From Luteimonas terricola (GTDB lineage: Bacteria > Pseudomonadota > Gammaproteobacteria > Xanthomonadales > Xanthomonadaceae), in the NCBI RefSeq assembly GCF_004352845.1, contig NZ_SJRX01000001.1, forward strand, positions 124,001 to 188,000: a stretch of DNA of 64,000 nt, written 5' to 3'. The notes beneath the pieces are model-generated. The model was not told the DNA's origin. It searched no databases and saw only the letters and a list, made by a program, of their open reading frames with translations. A program made the position numbers and the translations under genes. Positions 1 through 6,962 of this stretch are shown here, in pieces; position 1 is the stretch's first letter, and the number at the start of each line of letters is the position of its first letter.

Positions 1-147
1 TACGAAGTGCAAGAACAGGTTTTTCAGGCGCTGGTAGATCAACTGGACGCAGACGAGCAGCGCCTTGTGCACTGCTACCGGCGAGCGGACCCAAAGGGCA
101 AAGCGCTGTTGATCGCGACGGCTATCACTCTAGGCGGTGACGACTAG
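1..147 (+). CDS. C-terminal end of a gene cut by the window edge, possibly a phage regulator
   Basis: Frame 1 is open from the first base to a TAG at 145-147, giving 48 residues without a start. It is predicted helical, with a stretch around VHCYRRADPKGKALLIATA that resembles the C-terminal helix of XRE-type phage repressor-like proteins, which often end in a similar YR..dp.gK.lll pattern. That family guess is weak. It is followed, after 41 bases, by the lipoprotein gene on the same strand. The rest of the gene lies left of the window. Confidence 0.45.
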   Translation, partial: YEVQEQVFQALVDQLDADEQRLVHCYRRADPKGKALLIATAITLGGDD

Positions 148-188
148 TCGGCGCGCTTCGCGGCGCCAACCAAGAAGGGGAGATCGAA

Positions 189-812
189 ATGAGCGAGGGG
201 AAGACGCGCATGAGAGCCGGAACTTCAATTGCCACGTGCACGGTGGCGCTGATCGCGCTGGGCGCGGCGTCCTGCGCAATTACCAGCGGACATCACACTG
301 GCCCGAACGGCCAGCCGGTCTATTTCATCGACGGGATGAGCGCGGGCACCGCGTACAAGAAGGCGCAGAAGTTGTGCCCCGGGGGCTACAACCTGATAGG
401 AAACCCGCGACAGTCGTCGCCGGTCGACTACGTCATGACCATCGAATGCAAGGGGCCGGCGGTGGGCGGCAGCGGTGGCGTCGGGCACACGTTGGATCCG
501 GCGACGCGCGGCGGATGGTGGGCAGATCACGCGCCCGAGCAGGCTGACGTTCCCGACTACGCCAGCTGGGAAAAGTTCGACGCGCGGAAGTTCGCGCGCA
601 TGGAGCCGCGCCGGACGACGCGCGTGCAGATGGCCGAGATGCTGGGGCAACCCACAAATTCGATGGACCTGCCCGGCGACTTCGGTTCGGACCAGTGGAT
701 CGAGGGGTCCCAGGCGCTCGGCGTCATCTACAAGCGGGGCGTGCTCCAGGAGGTCAACCTCCTGTCCAGCATTGACCTGAGCATCGCAGAGCGGCAGCGG
801 CTCGGCCTCTAA
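189..812 (+). CDS. putative prophage lipoprotein (possible moron)
   Basis: The 207-residue product opens with a signal sequence whose hydrophobic core (about residues 12-28) ends in a plausible lipobox AASC, so it is probably an exported lipoprotein. Residues 45-90 contain a GMSAGTAYKKAQKLCPGGY stretch and a second Cys (ECKGP), a pattern I associate with small host-like lipoproteins of Xanthomonads. The C-terminal half is polar and unassigned. ATG 189 is preceded by a GGGGAG ribosome site; an in-frame ATG at 210 would also leave an intact signal peptide. Its position before the lysis block and outside the packaging genes suggests a lysogeny-expressed accessory gene, for example in superinfection exclusion, but this is inference. 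Confidence 0.6.
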   Translation: MSEGKTRMRAGTSIATCTVALIALGAASCAITSGHHTGPNGQPVYFIDGMSAGTAYKKAQKLCPGGYNLIGNPRQSSPVDYVMTIECKGPAVGGSGGVGHTLDPATRGGWWADHAPEQADVPDYASWEKFDARKFARMEPRRTTRVQMAEMLGQPTNSMDLPGDFGSDQWIEGSQALGVIYKRGVLQEVNLLSSIDLSIAERQRLGL

Positions 813-826
813 AACGAGGGTTGACG

Positions 827-1120
827 ATGGACCGAGTGCAGCGCCTCGCCGCTTCTATGGTGAACCTGGGCGAGTCCGCATCCGAGACGCACGCAGGGTT
901 GCACGTGCTGGAGCTCGCCGTGGCCGCGCTGATTCGTTCGCATCCGGCCCCGGAGAGGTTTGCCGAGGAGTTCCGGCGATACTGGCTGCAGTCCGGGTCG
1001 CTTCATTCAGACGACGAAGTCGATCCCGTAGCCGCCGCCCGGATTGACTCAGCGCTGTCGATTCTCGAAGAGGCGTGTCCGGTGCCACTACGCGTTCGCC
1101 CACCTCGGACTGGCGGCTAG
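827..1120 (+). CDS. small acidic phage protein of unknown function
   Basis: A 97-residue protein. ATG 827 is chosen because GAGGG at 816-820 gives a good ribosome site; a TTG two codons upstream (821) is in frame but too close to it. The sequence is mainly helical, with two segments (about 5-30 and 40-80), and is rich in Glu and Asp. I recognise no domain. It lies 14 bases after the lipoprotein stop and converges on the Acb2-like gene, with only 14 bases between their stop codons, so it is probably the last gene of the upstream plus-strand unit. Confidence 0.55.
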   Translation: MDRVQRLAASMVNLGESASETHAGLHVLELAVAALIRSHPAPERFAEEFRRYWLQSGSLHSDDEVDPVAAARIDSALSILEEACPVPLRVRPPRTGG

Positions 1121-1134
1121 CCACTCCAGCGGCC

Positions 1135-1359
1135 CTAGAACGTCGTCGGCTGCGCAATCGCCCGCACCGCCCACATGAAGCCCGTCTGCAGCTCGGTGCG
1201 GGCAATCGCGACGGCGCGCTGGTCCACGCCCTGAAGCTTGCCCAACGTCTCGATCAGGTCGCCGACCATCGCGGCCTGCGTCTTGATGGCGTTCATCGCA
1301 TCGATCTCCCACTGCGCGAGCTCGCGGTAGCCGCTGATCTTGCGGTGCTGGTTTTCCAT
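1135..1359 (-). CDS. Acb2/Tad1-like cyclic-oligonucleotide sponge (anti-CBASS/anti-Thoeris candidate)
   Basis: A 74-residue helical protein on the strand opposite to all neighbouring phage genes. It has the pattern I know from Acb2/Tad1 hairpin-domain proteins: N-terminal HRKISGYRELAQWEIDAMN, a helix with IK at 25-26, then DQR.VAIARTELQTGFM and a C-terminal AIAQPTTF. Acb2 binds and sequesters CBASS signal nucleotides; from memory, Tyr11 and Lys26 hold cyclic dinucleotides in Acb2, and both residues are at those positions here. An Arg at 66 may match the residue used for cyclic trinucleotides. ATG 1359 is preceded by AAAGG on the minus strand. The same frame stays open upstream to 1596, but that part has no family character. 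The sequestering activity itself is inferred. Confidence 0.8.
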   Translation of the reverse strand: MENQHRKISGYRELAQWEIDAMNAIKTQAAMVGDLIETLGKLQGVDQRAVAIARTELQTGFMWAVRAIAQPTTF

Positions 1360-1415
1360 GACGTCGCCTTTGCCTGATGGGTGGAGGCGGCAGCGCGCCG
1401 CGCCCGTGCACTGTC

Positions 1416-1458
1416 TCGCGCGCGCGCGGAAGAGTCTTTTGAACGAGGTCCAATGACC
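1416..1458. promoter_or_regulatory. repeat element copy A: candidate late promoter/activator site before the lysis genes
   Basis: This 43-bp stretch recurs at 8917-8960 with one or two small gaps. Both copies read cgcgcgcg..gcggaag, then TTTTGAACG[A/C]GGTCCAATGACC. The last 12 bases form a short inverted repeat, GGTC-CAAT-GACC. It lies 120 bases before the endolysin start and 57 bases behind the divergent Acb2-like gene. Mu drives its late operons from activator-dependent promoters Plys, PI, PP and Pmom; this copy is at the Plys position. No clear -10 hexamer is visible, so the promoter role is inferred from position and repetition. Confidence 0.5.
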
Positions 1459-1577
1459 CTCCGCCGGGGGATTCCCACACTGCAGCTGTCGATTTGATGC
1501 ACGTGCGTGTGCATCGGCCGGCGGCAGGAGTCCTCGTCCTCTCACTGTCGCCGGCCACCTTTTATCCAGGAGCTGGC

Positions 1578-2153
1578 ATGGCCACCGTCGAACCACCCGG
1601 AAGCGGCAAAACCGGGCCCATCGTGGGCGGCGTGGCCTTTGGTTCCGCGATGCTGCTGGCCTTCCTGATGCTGTGGGAGTCGAGCAGCAAGCCCATCCTG
1701 ATCGTGTACCCCGACCGGCTGGCTGGCGGGTTGCCGACCGTCTGCGACGGCCTGACCCGGCATGTCACCACCACGCCGATCGTCGTCGGCGAACGCTGGA
1801 CGCTGGAGAAATGTGAGCGCGAGACCGCCGCCGCAGTGGTGCGCGTGCAGGTGCGCTTGATCCGGTGCTTCAAGGACACGCCGCCGCAGTCGGTGTTCGA
1901 CGCCGCAAGCTCGCACGCCTGGAACCTGGGCGCGGGCGCCACCTGCGGCAGCGCCGCGATGAAGGCCTGGAACCGGGGCGACTATCCACTGGGTTGCCGG
2001 CGGCTCTACGTGTCCGACGGCGGCCGCATGGTCTGGAGCTACGTCAAGACGGGCAAGCGCCTGGCCAATGGCCAGCCGGAATACCGCTTCGTGCGCGGGC
2101 TGCAGAACCGCCGCCGCGCCGAGGACAAGCTCTGCATGAGGGACGTGGCATGA
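1578..2153 (+). CDS. phage endolysin (lysozyme, R21-like), probably signal-anchor type
   Basis: A 191-residue lysozyme that would cut host peptidoglycan at the end of infection. Residues 15-35 (IVGGVAFGSAMLLAFLMLW) form one N-terminal membrane segment, consistent with a signal-anchor-release endolysin. The next part, LPTVCDGLTRHV, carries the C-D/Y-G-x-T core typical of phage lysozymes; the expected catalytic Glu is probably the one just after the membrane segment (LWES), but the spacing is longer than in P21 R. ATG 1578 has CAGGAG 6 bases upstream; longer in-frame starts lack one. It is the first gene of the lysis cassette, overlaps Rz by ATGA, and follows repeat copy A. Confidence 0.8.
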   Translation: MATVEPPGSGKTGPIVGGVAFGSAMLLAFLMLWESSSKPILIVYPDRLAGGLPTVCDGLTRHVTTTPIVVGERWTLEKCERETAAAVVRVQVRLIRCFKDTPPQSVFDAASSHAWNLGAGATCGSAAMKAWNRGDYPLGCRRLYVSDGGRMVWSYVKTGKRLANGQPEYRFVRGLQNRRRAEDKLCMRDVA

Positions 2154-2641
2154 CGCGCATCCTCGCCGCCGTCGCGCTGCTGCTGTTGCTCGCCCTGGGC
2201 TGGTCCATGTGGCGGATGGAAGCGCACAAGGGCACCGCCACCGCGGCCACCGACCGTGCCGAGACCGCCGAAGGCGAAGCCAAGCAGCTGCGCGACACCC
2301 TGGCCGACGAGCGCGAAGAAGCCCAGGGAATGACCAGGATCGGAGACGACCATGAAGATGACCGCGCCGCTGCGCAAGACCTGCCTGCTGCTGTTGTCGC
2401 TGGCATTGACGACGGCACTCTCAAGCTGCGCCGGCAATGGGCAGCGTGTGAGACCAATCGTCTGTCCGAGTCCGCCGCTGGCGCCTTCGAACGTGATGCG
2501 CTCGCCCAACTACGAAAGCAGGATCAGGGCGATCTTGTTCGAGTCGGGCGCGACGCCGACGACCAGCTCCGGGCATGCCAGGCCGTGATCCGCAGGTACG
2601 AGTCCGCATTTCTCACCACCCGCGACGGGGCCGCACGATGA
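2150..2641 (+). CDS. inner-membrane spanin subunit, Rz-like
   Basis: A 163-residue protein with a single N-terminal membrane helix (residues 4-18, leucine-rich) followed by a long charged helical region with heptad-like spacing, the normal build of an i-spanin. It would pair with Rz1 across the periplasm and fuse inner and outer membranes after wall digestion. The start ATG overlaps the endolysin stop (ATGA). A complete Rz1 reading frame is nested inside it in the +1 relative frame, which is diagnostic for the Rz/Rz1 arrangement. Sequence identity of spanins is low between phages, so the call rests on architecture. Confidence 0.85.
   Translation: MTRILAAVALLLLLALGWSMWRMEAHKGTATAATDRAETAEGEAKQLRDTLADEREEAQGMTRIGDDHEDDRAAAQDLPAAVVAGIDDGTLKLRRQWAACETNRLSESAAGAFERDALAQLRKQDQGDLVRVGRDADDQLRACQAVIRRYESAFLTTRDGAAR
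2352..2588 (+). CDS. outer-membrane spanin lipoprotein, Rz1-like, nested in Rz
   Basis: A 78-residue frame lying wholly within Rz in another frame. It has its own ribosome site (GGAGA, 2342-2346) and a lipoprotein signal: basic MKMTAPLRK, a leucine-rich core, then the lipobox LSSC at Cys26. The mature part is short and proline-containing (CPSPPLAP), as is usual for o-spanins. It would be anchored in the outer membrane and bind the periplasmic end of Rz. The lipobox, the ribosome site and the nested position together make this a real gene rather than a chance frame. Confidence 0.85.
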   Translation: MKMTAPLRKTCLLLLSLALTTALSSCAGNGQRVRPIVCPSPPLAPSNVMRSPNYESRIRAILFESGATPTTSSGHARP

Positions 2642-2970
2642 TCCTTCAGGTTGAACCCGTACATCTCTTCTGGTTCGCGATCATCGGACTCTCGCTCCTG
2701 GGCGCGGCCGCGGCGGTCGGCCGCTGGCTGATCTCGCAGGCGCAGCAGAAGACCGACGCGCAGGTGACCAGGCTTCTGGATGACAGCCGGCAGTGGGAGC
2801 GGGTGGAGATGTCGCTCATGGAGCTGCGAATCGAGCTCCCGGAGCGCTACGTGCGGCGCGAGGACTACATCCGCGGCCAGACGGTGGTCGAAAGCAAGAT
2901 CGACCGTGTGTTCGAGCGGCTGGAGAACCTGCGCCTACAGGGAGCACTCAACGGGGGGGAATTGGAATGA
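2638..2970 (+). CDS. Mu gp25-like membrane protein (DUF2730 type)
   Basis: A 110-residue protein with one N-terminal membrane helix (residues 10-31, HLFWFAIIGLSLLGAAAAVG) followed by a charged coiled-coil region containing LMELRIELPERYVRREDYI. This build and this position, between lysis genes and gp26/gp27 homologues, match Mu gp25 and other DUF2730 proteins, whose function is unknown. ATG overlaps the Rz stop (ATGA), and its own stop overlaps the next start, so it belongs to one translationally coupled late operon. Confidence 0.75.
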   Translation: MILQVEPVHLFWFAIIGLSLLGAAAAVGRWLISQAQQKTDAQVTRLLDDSRQWERVEMSLMELRIELPERYVRREDYIRGQTVVESKIDRVFERLENLRLQGALNGGELE

Positions 2971-3272
2971 TCGACATGGAAAAGGTGCGGCGCGAATCGA
3001 TGCGTTGGATCCTGCTCAACGCGCTGAACCACGCACGGCCCGCGGGAACGTATGAAAGCGTGCTGCTGCCCACCCTGCAGACCATGTATCCCGATGCGAC
3101 GGCGCTGGAGATCCGCCGCCATCTGGATTACTTGAGCGACCGGGCGCTGGTGAAGGTGCACAAGGAGCCGCATGGCCCCTGGCGGGCGCTGCTGACCCGC
3201 CACGGCATCGACATCGTCGAGTACACCATCGACTGCGAGCCGGGCATCGCCCGGCCCGAGAAGTACTGGTAG
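2967..3272 (+). CDS. Mu gp26-like phage protein (VpaChn25_0724 family)
   Basis: A 101-residue protein that reads as a small winged-helix domain: MRWILLNALNHARP, ESVLLPTLQTMYPDATALEIRR, then LDYLSDRALVKV and a wing-like strand before LTRHGIDIVEYT. These are the conserved blocks I associate with Mu gp26-family proteins, always found between gp25 and the small terminase. The role in phage growth is unknown; a DNA-binding or packaging accessory role is possible. ATG 2967 overlaps the preceding stop; a second in-frame ATG three codons later cannot be excluded. Confidence 0.75.
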   Translation: MIDMEKVRRESMRWILLNALNHARPAGTYESVLLPTLQTMYPDATALEIRRHLDYLSDRALVKVHKEPHGPWRALLTRHGIDIVEYTIDCEPGIARPEKYW

Positions 3273-3280
3273 GCCGCGGC

Positions 3281-3832
3281 GTGCCTGCCCCGAGCAAGAT
3301 CGACATGATGGATGAAGCCACCCGCGCCGAGCTCGACCGCCGCATCGTTGCCAACGGCTTCGGCGGCTACGTCGCGCTGTCCGAATGGCTTGTCGAACAG
3401 GGTTACGAGATCGGCAAGAGCACCGTCGGCGAGCGCGGCCGCCGGCTCAAGCAGAAGATGGGGCAGATCCGGGCCAGCACGGAGGCGGCGAAGATGATCG
3501 CCGCCGCTGCGCCCGACGACGCCGACGAGCGCAGCAACGCCATCATCAGCCTGGTGCAGACCGAGATCTTCGAAAGCCTGCTGCAGCTCGAAGCCGCGAC
3601 CGACGAAGAGGACCCCGCCAAGCGCGTGGAGATCCTGGGCAAGGCGGCCAAGAACATCGCCACCCTGACCCGGGCCAGCGTGACCCGGAACAAGTGGGCG
3701 ATGGACGTGCGCGCGCGGGTGGACGCCGCCACCGCCGCGGTCGACAAGATCCAGAAGAGCGGCGGGCTGTCGGCTGCCGGCGCGCGCGAGCTACGGGAGA
3801 AGATCCTGGGCATCAACAGGGCCACGGTGTGA
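3281..3832 (+). CDS. terminase small subunit-like protein (Mu gp27, DUF3486)
   Basis: A 183-residue helical protein with N-terminal PAPSKIDMMDEATRAELDRR and a GYVALSEWLVEQGYEIGKSTVGE block that looks like a helix-turn-helix for DNA recognition, followed by long amphipathic helices. This is the DUF3486/Mu gp27 layout, considered the small subunit that recognises phage ends for headful packaging. A GTG start at 3281 preserves the conserved MPAPSKID opening; ATG 3305 would remove it. Its stop overlaps the GTG of the large subunit. Confidence 0.8.
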   Translation: MPAPSKIDMMDEATRAELDRRIVANGFGGYVALSEWLVEQGYEIGKSTVGERGRRLKQKMGQIRASTEAAKMIAAAAPDDADERSNAIISLVQTEIFESLLQLEAATDEEDPAKRVEILGKAAKNIATLTRASVTRNKWAMDVRARVDAATAAVDKIQKSGGLSAAGARELREKILGINRATV

Positions 3833-5418
3833 ATGACCAGGCGCGCACCCTTGTTCCCGACACCGCCGGCGCCGAAGTGCCGGCGGCGCTGCTGCCGTAC
3901 CAGCAGCGCTGGATCGCCGACCCGGCCAACCTGAAGGTCTGCGAGAAGGGCCGCCGCACCGGCCTGACCTGGGCCGAAGCCGCCGATGACGTTCTGATCG
4001 CCGCGAGCTCCAAGGAGGCCGGGGGCCAGAACGTCTATTACCTGGGCACCGACAAGGAAATGACCGAGGAGTTCATCGGTGCCTGCGCCATGTGGAGCAA
4101 GGCCTTCAACCATGCCGCGGGCGCGATCGAGGACGGCTTCTGGGACGAGGACGAAGACGACAAGCACATCAAGACCTACACCATCCGGTTTCCGGCCAGC
4201 GGCCACAAGATCACGGCGCTGGCCAGCCGGCCACGGAAGCTGCGCGGCCGCCAGGGCGTGCTGGTGGGCGACGAGGCCGCGTTCGTCGATGACCTGCCCG
4301 AGCTGCTGAAGGCGGCGATGGCGTTCCTGATCTGGGGCGGCAAGGTGCGGATCATCTCGACCCACGACGGGGCCGAAAACGAGTTCAACGGCCTGGTGCA
4401 GGAGATCCGCGCGGGCAAGCGCCGTGGCTCGGTCCACAAGGTGACCTTCCGCGGTGCGGTGGAGGAAGGGCTGTTCGAGCGCATCTGCCTTCGCCTGGGC
4501 AAGCCGTACTCGGAGGAGGCCGAGGCGGAGTTCGTCGAGGAGATCTATGGCACCTACGGCGAGGACGCCGAAGAGGAACTGGATTGCGTGCCGCGCAACA
4601 GCGCGGGCGCCTATCTGTCGCGCCAGCTGGTCGAATCGCGGATGAGCGACGAAACGCCGATCCTGCGCATCGAACGTCCGGAGGGCTGGGAGCTGCTGCC
4701 GGAGCGGATGCGCAGGGCCGACGTCCAGGACTGGCTGGAACAGGAGATCGAGCCGCTGCTGGAGGCGCTGCAGGCGCGTCGACGCGAGATCCGCGGCAGC
4801 CTCTTCGGCTACGACTTCGCGCGCTATGTGGACCTGTCGATCCTGGCACCCCAGATCGAATCGATGGATCTCAACCGCCGGGTGCCGTTCGCGATCGAGA
4901 TGCGCCGCATCCCCTACGACCAGCAGCGCCAGATCCTCTTCTACGTGGCCGACCGGCTGCCCAAGCTGCGCGCAGGCGCGATGGACGCCGTCGGCAACGG
5001 CTCCTGGCTCGCGGAGGTGACCCAGCAGCGCTACGGCGAGCGGATCCACCGCGTGGCCATCACCGAGGGCTTCTACGGCGAGAACTTCCCCAAGCTCAAG
5101 GCCGACCTGCAGGACGGCACGCTGGATGGCCTGCCCAGGCATGGCGACTGGCTCGATGACCTGCGGGCGGTCGAGAACATCAAGGGCGTGCCGCGGATCC
5201 CGGCCAAGCGCACCACCGGACGCGATGGCGGCAAGCGCCACGGCGACGCTGCGGTTGCCCTGGTGCTGGGCACCAGCGTGGCCACGGTCGAATACGTGCC
5301 CATCGAGTTCGAGTCCACCGGCCCGCGCTTCGCGGCCACGGACGCGATCGGCCGCGGTTACGGCGATACCGGCTTCGGCACCGTGCCGGGCGGCAATGAC
5401 TTCGGAGGCTTCGCATGA
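3829..5418 (+). CDS. terminase large subunit (Mu gp28-like ATPase/nuclease)
   Basis: A 529-residue packaging motor. Near the N-terminus YQQRWIAD..NLKVCEKGRRTGLTWAEA is the Mu-type adenine and Walker A region (variant GRRTGLTW rather than GKT/S). GRQGVLVGDEAAFVDD is the Walker B segment with the catalytic acidic pair, and ISTHDGAENEF is motif III. The C-terminal half (FGYDFARYVDLSIL and later acidic residues) should be the RNase H-like nuclease that cuts the filled concatemer-like host DNA. The GTG at 3829 overlaps the small-subunit stop (GTGA), which fixes the start. Confidence 0.92.
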   Translation: MNDQARTLVPDTAGAEVPAALLPYQQRWIADPANLKVCEKGRRTGLTWAEAADDVLIAASSKEAGGQNVYYLGTDKEMTEEFIGACAMWSKAFNHAAGAIEDGFWDEDEDDKHIKTYTIRFPASGHKITALASRPRKLRGRQGVLVGDEAAFVDDLPELLKAAMAFLIWGGKVRIISTHDGAENEFNGLVQEIRAGKRRGSVHKVTFRGAVEEGLFERICLRLGKPYSEEAEAEFVEEIYGTYGEDAEEELDCVPRNSAGAYLSRQLVESRMSDETPILRIERPEGWELLPERMRRADVQDWLEQEIEPLLEALQARRREIRGSLFGYDFARYVDLSILAPQIESMDLNRRVPFAIEMRRIPYDQQRQILFYVADRLPKLRAGAMDAVGNGSWLAEVTQQRYGERIHRVAITEGFYGENFPKLKADLQDGTLDGLPRHGDWLDDLRAVENIKGVPRIPAKRTTGRDGGKRHGDAAVALVLGTSVATVEYVPIEFESTGPRFAATDAIGRGYGDTGFGTVPGGNDFGGFA

Positions 5419-6959
5419 ACGATACCGCCCGCCCGCAGCTGGACCGCGAGATCGCGACCACCGCCGATGGCATCGACATCACCCGCGGCTACACCGGGCC
5501 GCTGCTCACGCCCTACGACAGCATCCTGCGCAGCCGCGGCGGCAACGACCTGCGGATCTACGAAGAGGTCTACTCCGACCCCGAGGTTAAGAGCACCTTT
5601 GGCCAGCGCCAGGCGGCGGTGACGCAGTGCGAGTGGCAGGTCGACGCCGGCGGCGATCGCCCGATCGACCAGGAGGCCGCGGAGTTCCTGCGCCAGCAGC
5701 TGCAGCGCATCGGCTGGGACAACGTCACCTCCAAGATGCTCAACGGCATCTTCTACGGATACGCGGTCGCCGAGCTGATCTACAAGGTCGACGGCGCACG
5801 CCTGGTGATCGACCAGGTGAAGGTGCGCAACCGCCGCCGCTTCCGGTTCGCAAAGGACGCCGGCCTGCGGCTGCTGACGATGGACCAGATGTTCGAAGGC
5901 ATCCCGGCCGAGGCGCCGTATTTCTGGCACTTCTGCACCGGCGCCGACCACGACGACGAGCCCTATGGCCTGGGCCTGGCGCACTGGCTGTACTGGCCTG
6001 TGCTGTTCAAGCGCAACGGGCTCAAGTTCTGGCTGATCTTCCTGGAGAAGTTCGGCATGCCCACGGCCGTGGGCAAATACGACACCACCGCCACCGCTCC
6101 CGAGCGCTCGCGGCTGCTGCAGGCCGCGCGGGCGCTGCAGACCGACAGCGGCATCATCATGCCCAAGGAGATGGAGCTCGAGCTGATCGAGGCCGGGCGC
6201 AACGGCACGGCCGACTACCAGGCGCTGCACGATGCGATGAACGCGACCATCCAGAAGGTGATCCTTGGGCAGACGGCCAGCACCCAGGGCACCGCCGGCC
6301 GCCTGGGCAACGATGACCTGCAGGCGGACGTGCGCGACGACATCATCAAGGCCGACGCGGACTTGATCTGCGAGTCATTCAACCTCGGCCCCGTGCGCTG
6401 GCTGATGGAATGGAATTTCCCCGGCGCCGCCCTGCCGCGCGTATTCCGCGTGACCGAAGAGCCCGAGGACCTGTCCGCGCGCGCCGAGCGCGACAAGAAG
6501 ATCCTCGACCTCGGCTACAAGCCAAGCCTGGCCTACGTGCACGAGGTCTACGGCACCGAGTGGGAGCCCAAGGACCCGGCGCCGGTGGATCCGCGCGAGC
6601 CGACCGCGATCGATGGCGCCGAGTTCGCCCAGCCCGCGCGCGCCGTGCTCGAGCTGCTGCAGCGCGGCCACCCGCGGGCGCGTGGCGCGGCCTTTGCCGA
6701 GGCGGCTGCGGCGCCCGACGTCCCGGCGCGCATGGCGCCGCGGCTGGAGCGCGACATCAAGCCGACCGGCGACGCCTGGCTTGTGCAGGTCCGCGAGCTC
6801 GTGGAGAGTTCAGGGTCCCTGCAGGAGCTCAGCGACGCACTGATGGCATTGCAGCCGGACATGGACCTTGACGCCTACTCCGCGGCGATGGCCGACGCCC
6901 TGACTGCGGCGACGCTTGCCGGCCGCTACGACGTGCTCCAGGAAGCCGGCGGGGCCTGA
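5415..6959 (+). CDS. portal protein (Mu gp29-like, DUF935)
   Basis: A 514-residue portal. It has the DUF935 signature order: ITRGYTGPLL....DSILRSRGG.DLRIYEEVYSDPEVKSTFGQRQAAV, then WD..TSKMLNGIFYGYAVAELIY, and a central LKFWLIFLEKFGMPTAVGKYD block typical of the family. Portal subunits form the dodecameric ring through which the terminase pumps DNA. The C-terminal 120 residues are Ala/Pro-rich and more variable. ATG overlaps the terminase stop (ATGA). Length is normal for Mu-type portals (about 500). Confidence 0.92.
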   Translation: MNDTARPQLDREIATTADGIDITRGYTGPLLTPYDSILRSRGGNDLRIYEEVYSDPEVKSTFGQRQAAVTQCEWQVDAGGDRPIDQEAAEFLRQQLQRIGWDNVTSKMLNGIFYGYAVAELIYKVDGARLVIDQVKVRNRRRFRFAKDAGLRLLTMDQMFEGIPAEAPYFWHFCTGADHDDEPYGLGLAHWLYWPVLFKRNGLKFWLIFLEKFGMPTAVGKYDTTATAPERSRLLQAARALQTDSGIIMPKEMELELIEAGRNGTADYQALHDAMNATIQKVILGQTASTQGTAGRLGNDDLQADVRDDIIKADADLICESFNLGPVRWLMEWNFPGAALPRVFRVTEEPEDLSARAERDKKILDLGYKPSLAYVHEVYGTEWEPKDPAPVDPREPTAIDGAEFAQPARAVLELLQRGHPRARGAAFAEAAAAPDVPARMAPRLERDIKPTGDAWLVQVRELVESSGSLQELSDALMALQPDMDLDAYSAAMADALTAATLAGRYDVLQEAGGA

Positions 6960-6962
6960 CCG

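Noticed and set aside
1360-1596. N-terminal extension of the Acb2-like frame up to 1596
   Set aside because: It reads through the repeated non-coding element and lacks family character; the ATG at 1359 gives the expected N-terminus.
3403-5241. 612-codon minus-strand frame opposite the terminase
   Set aside because: Antisense to TerL with its clear ATPase motifs; composition typical of a GC-rich shadow frame.
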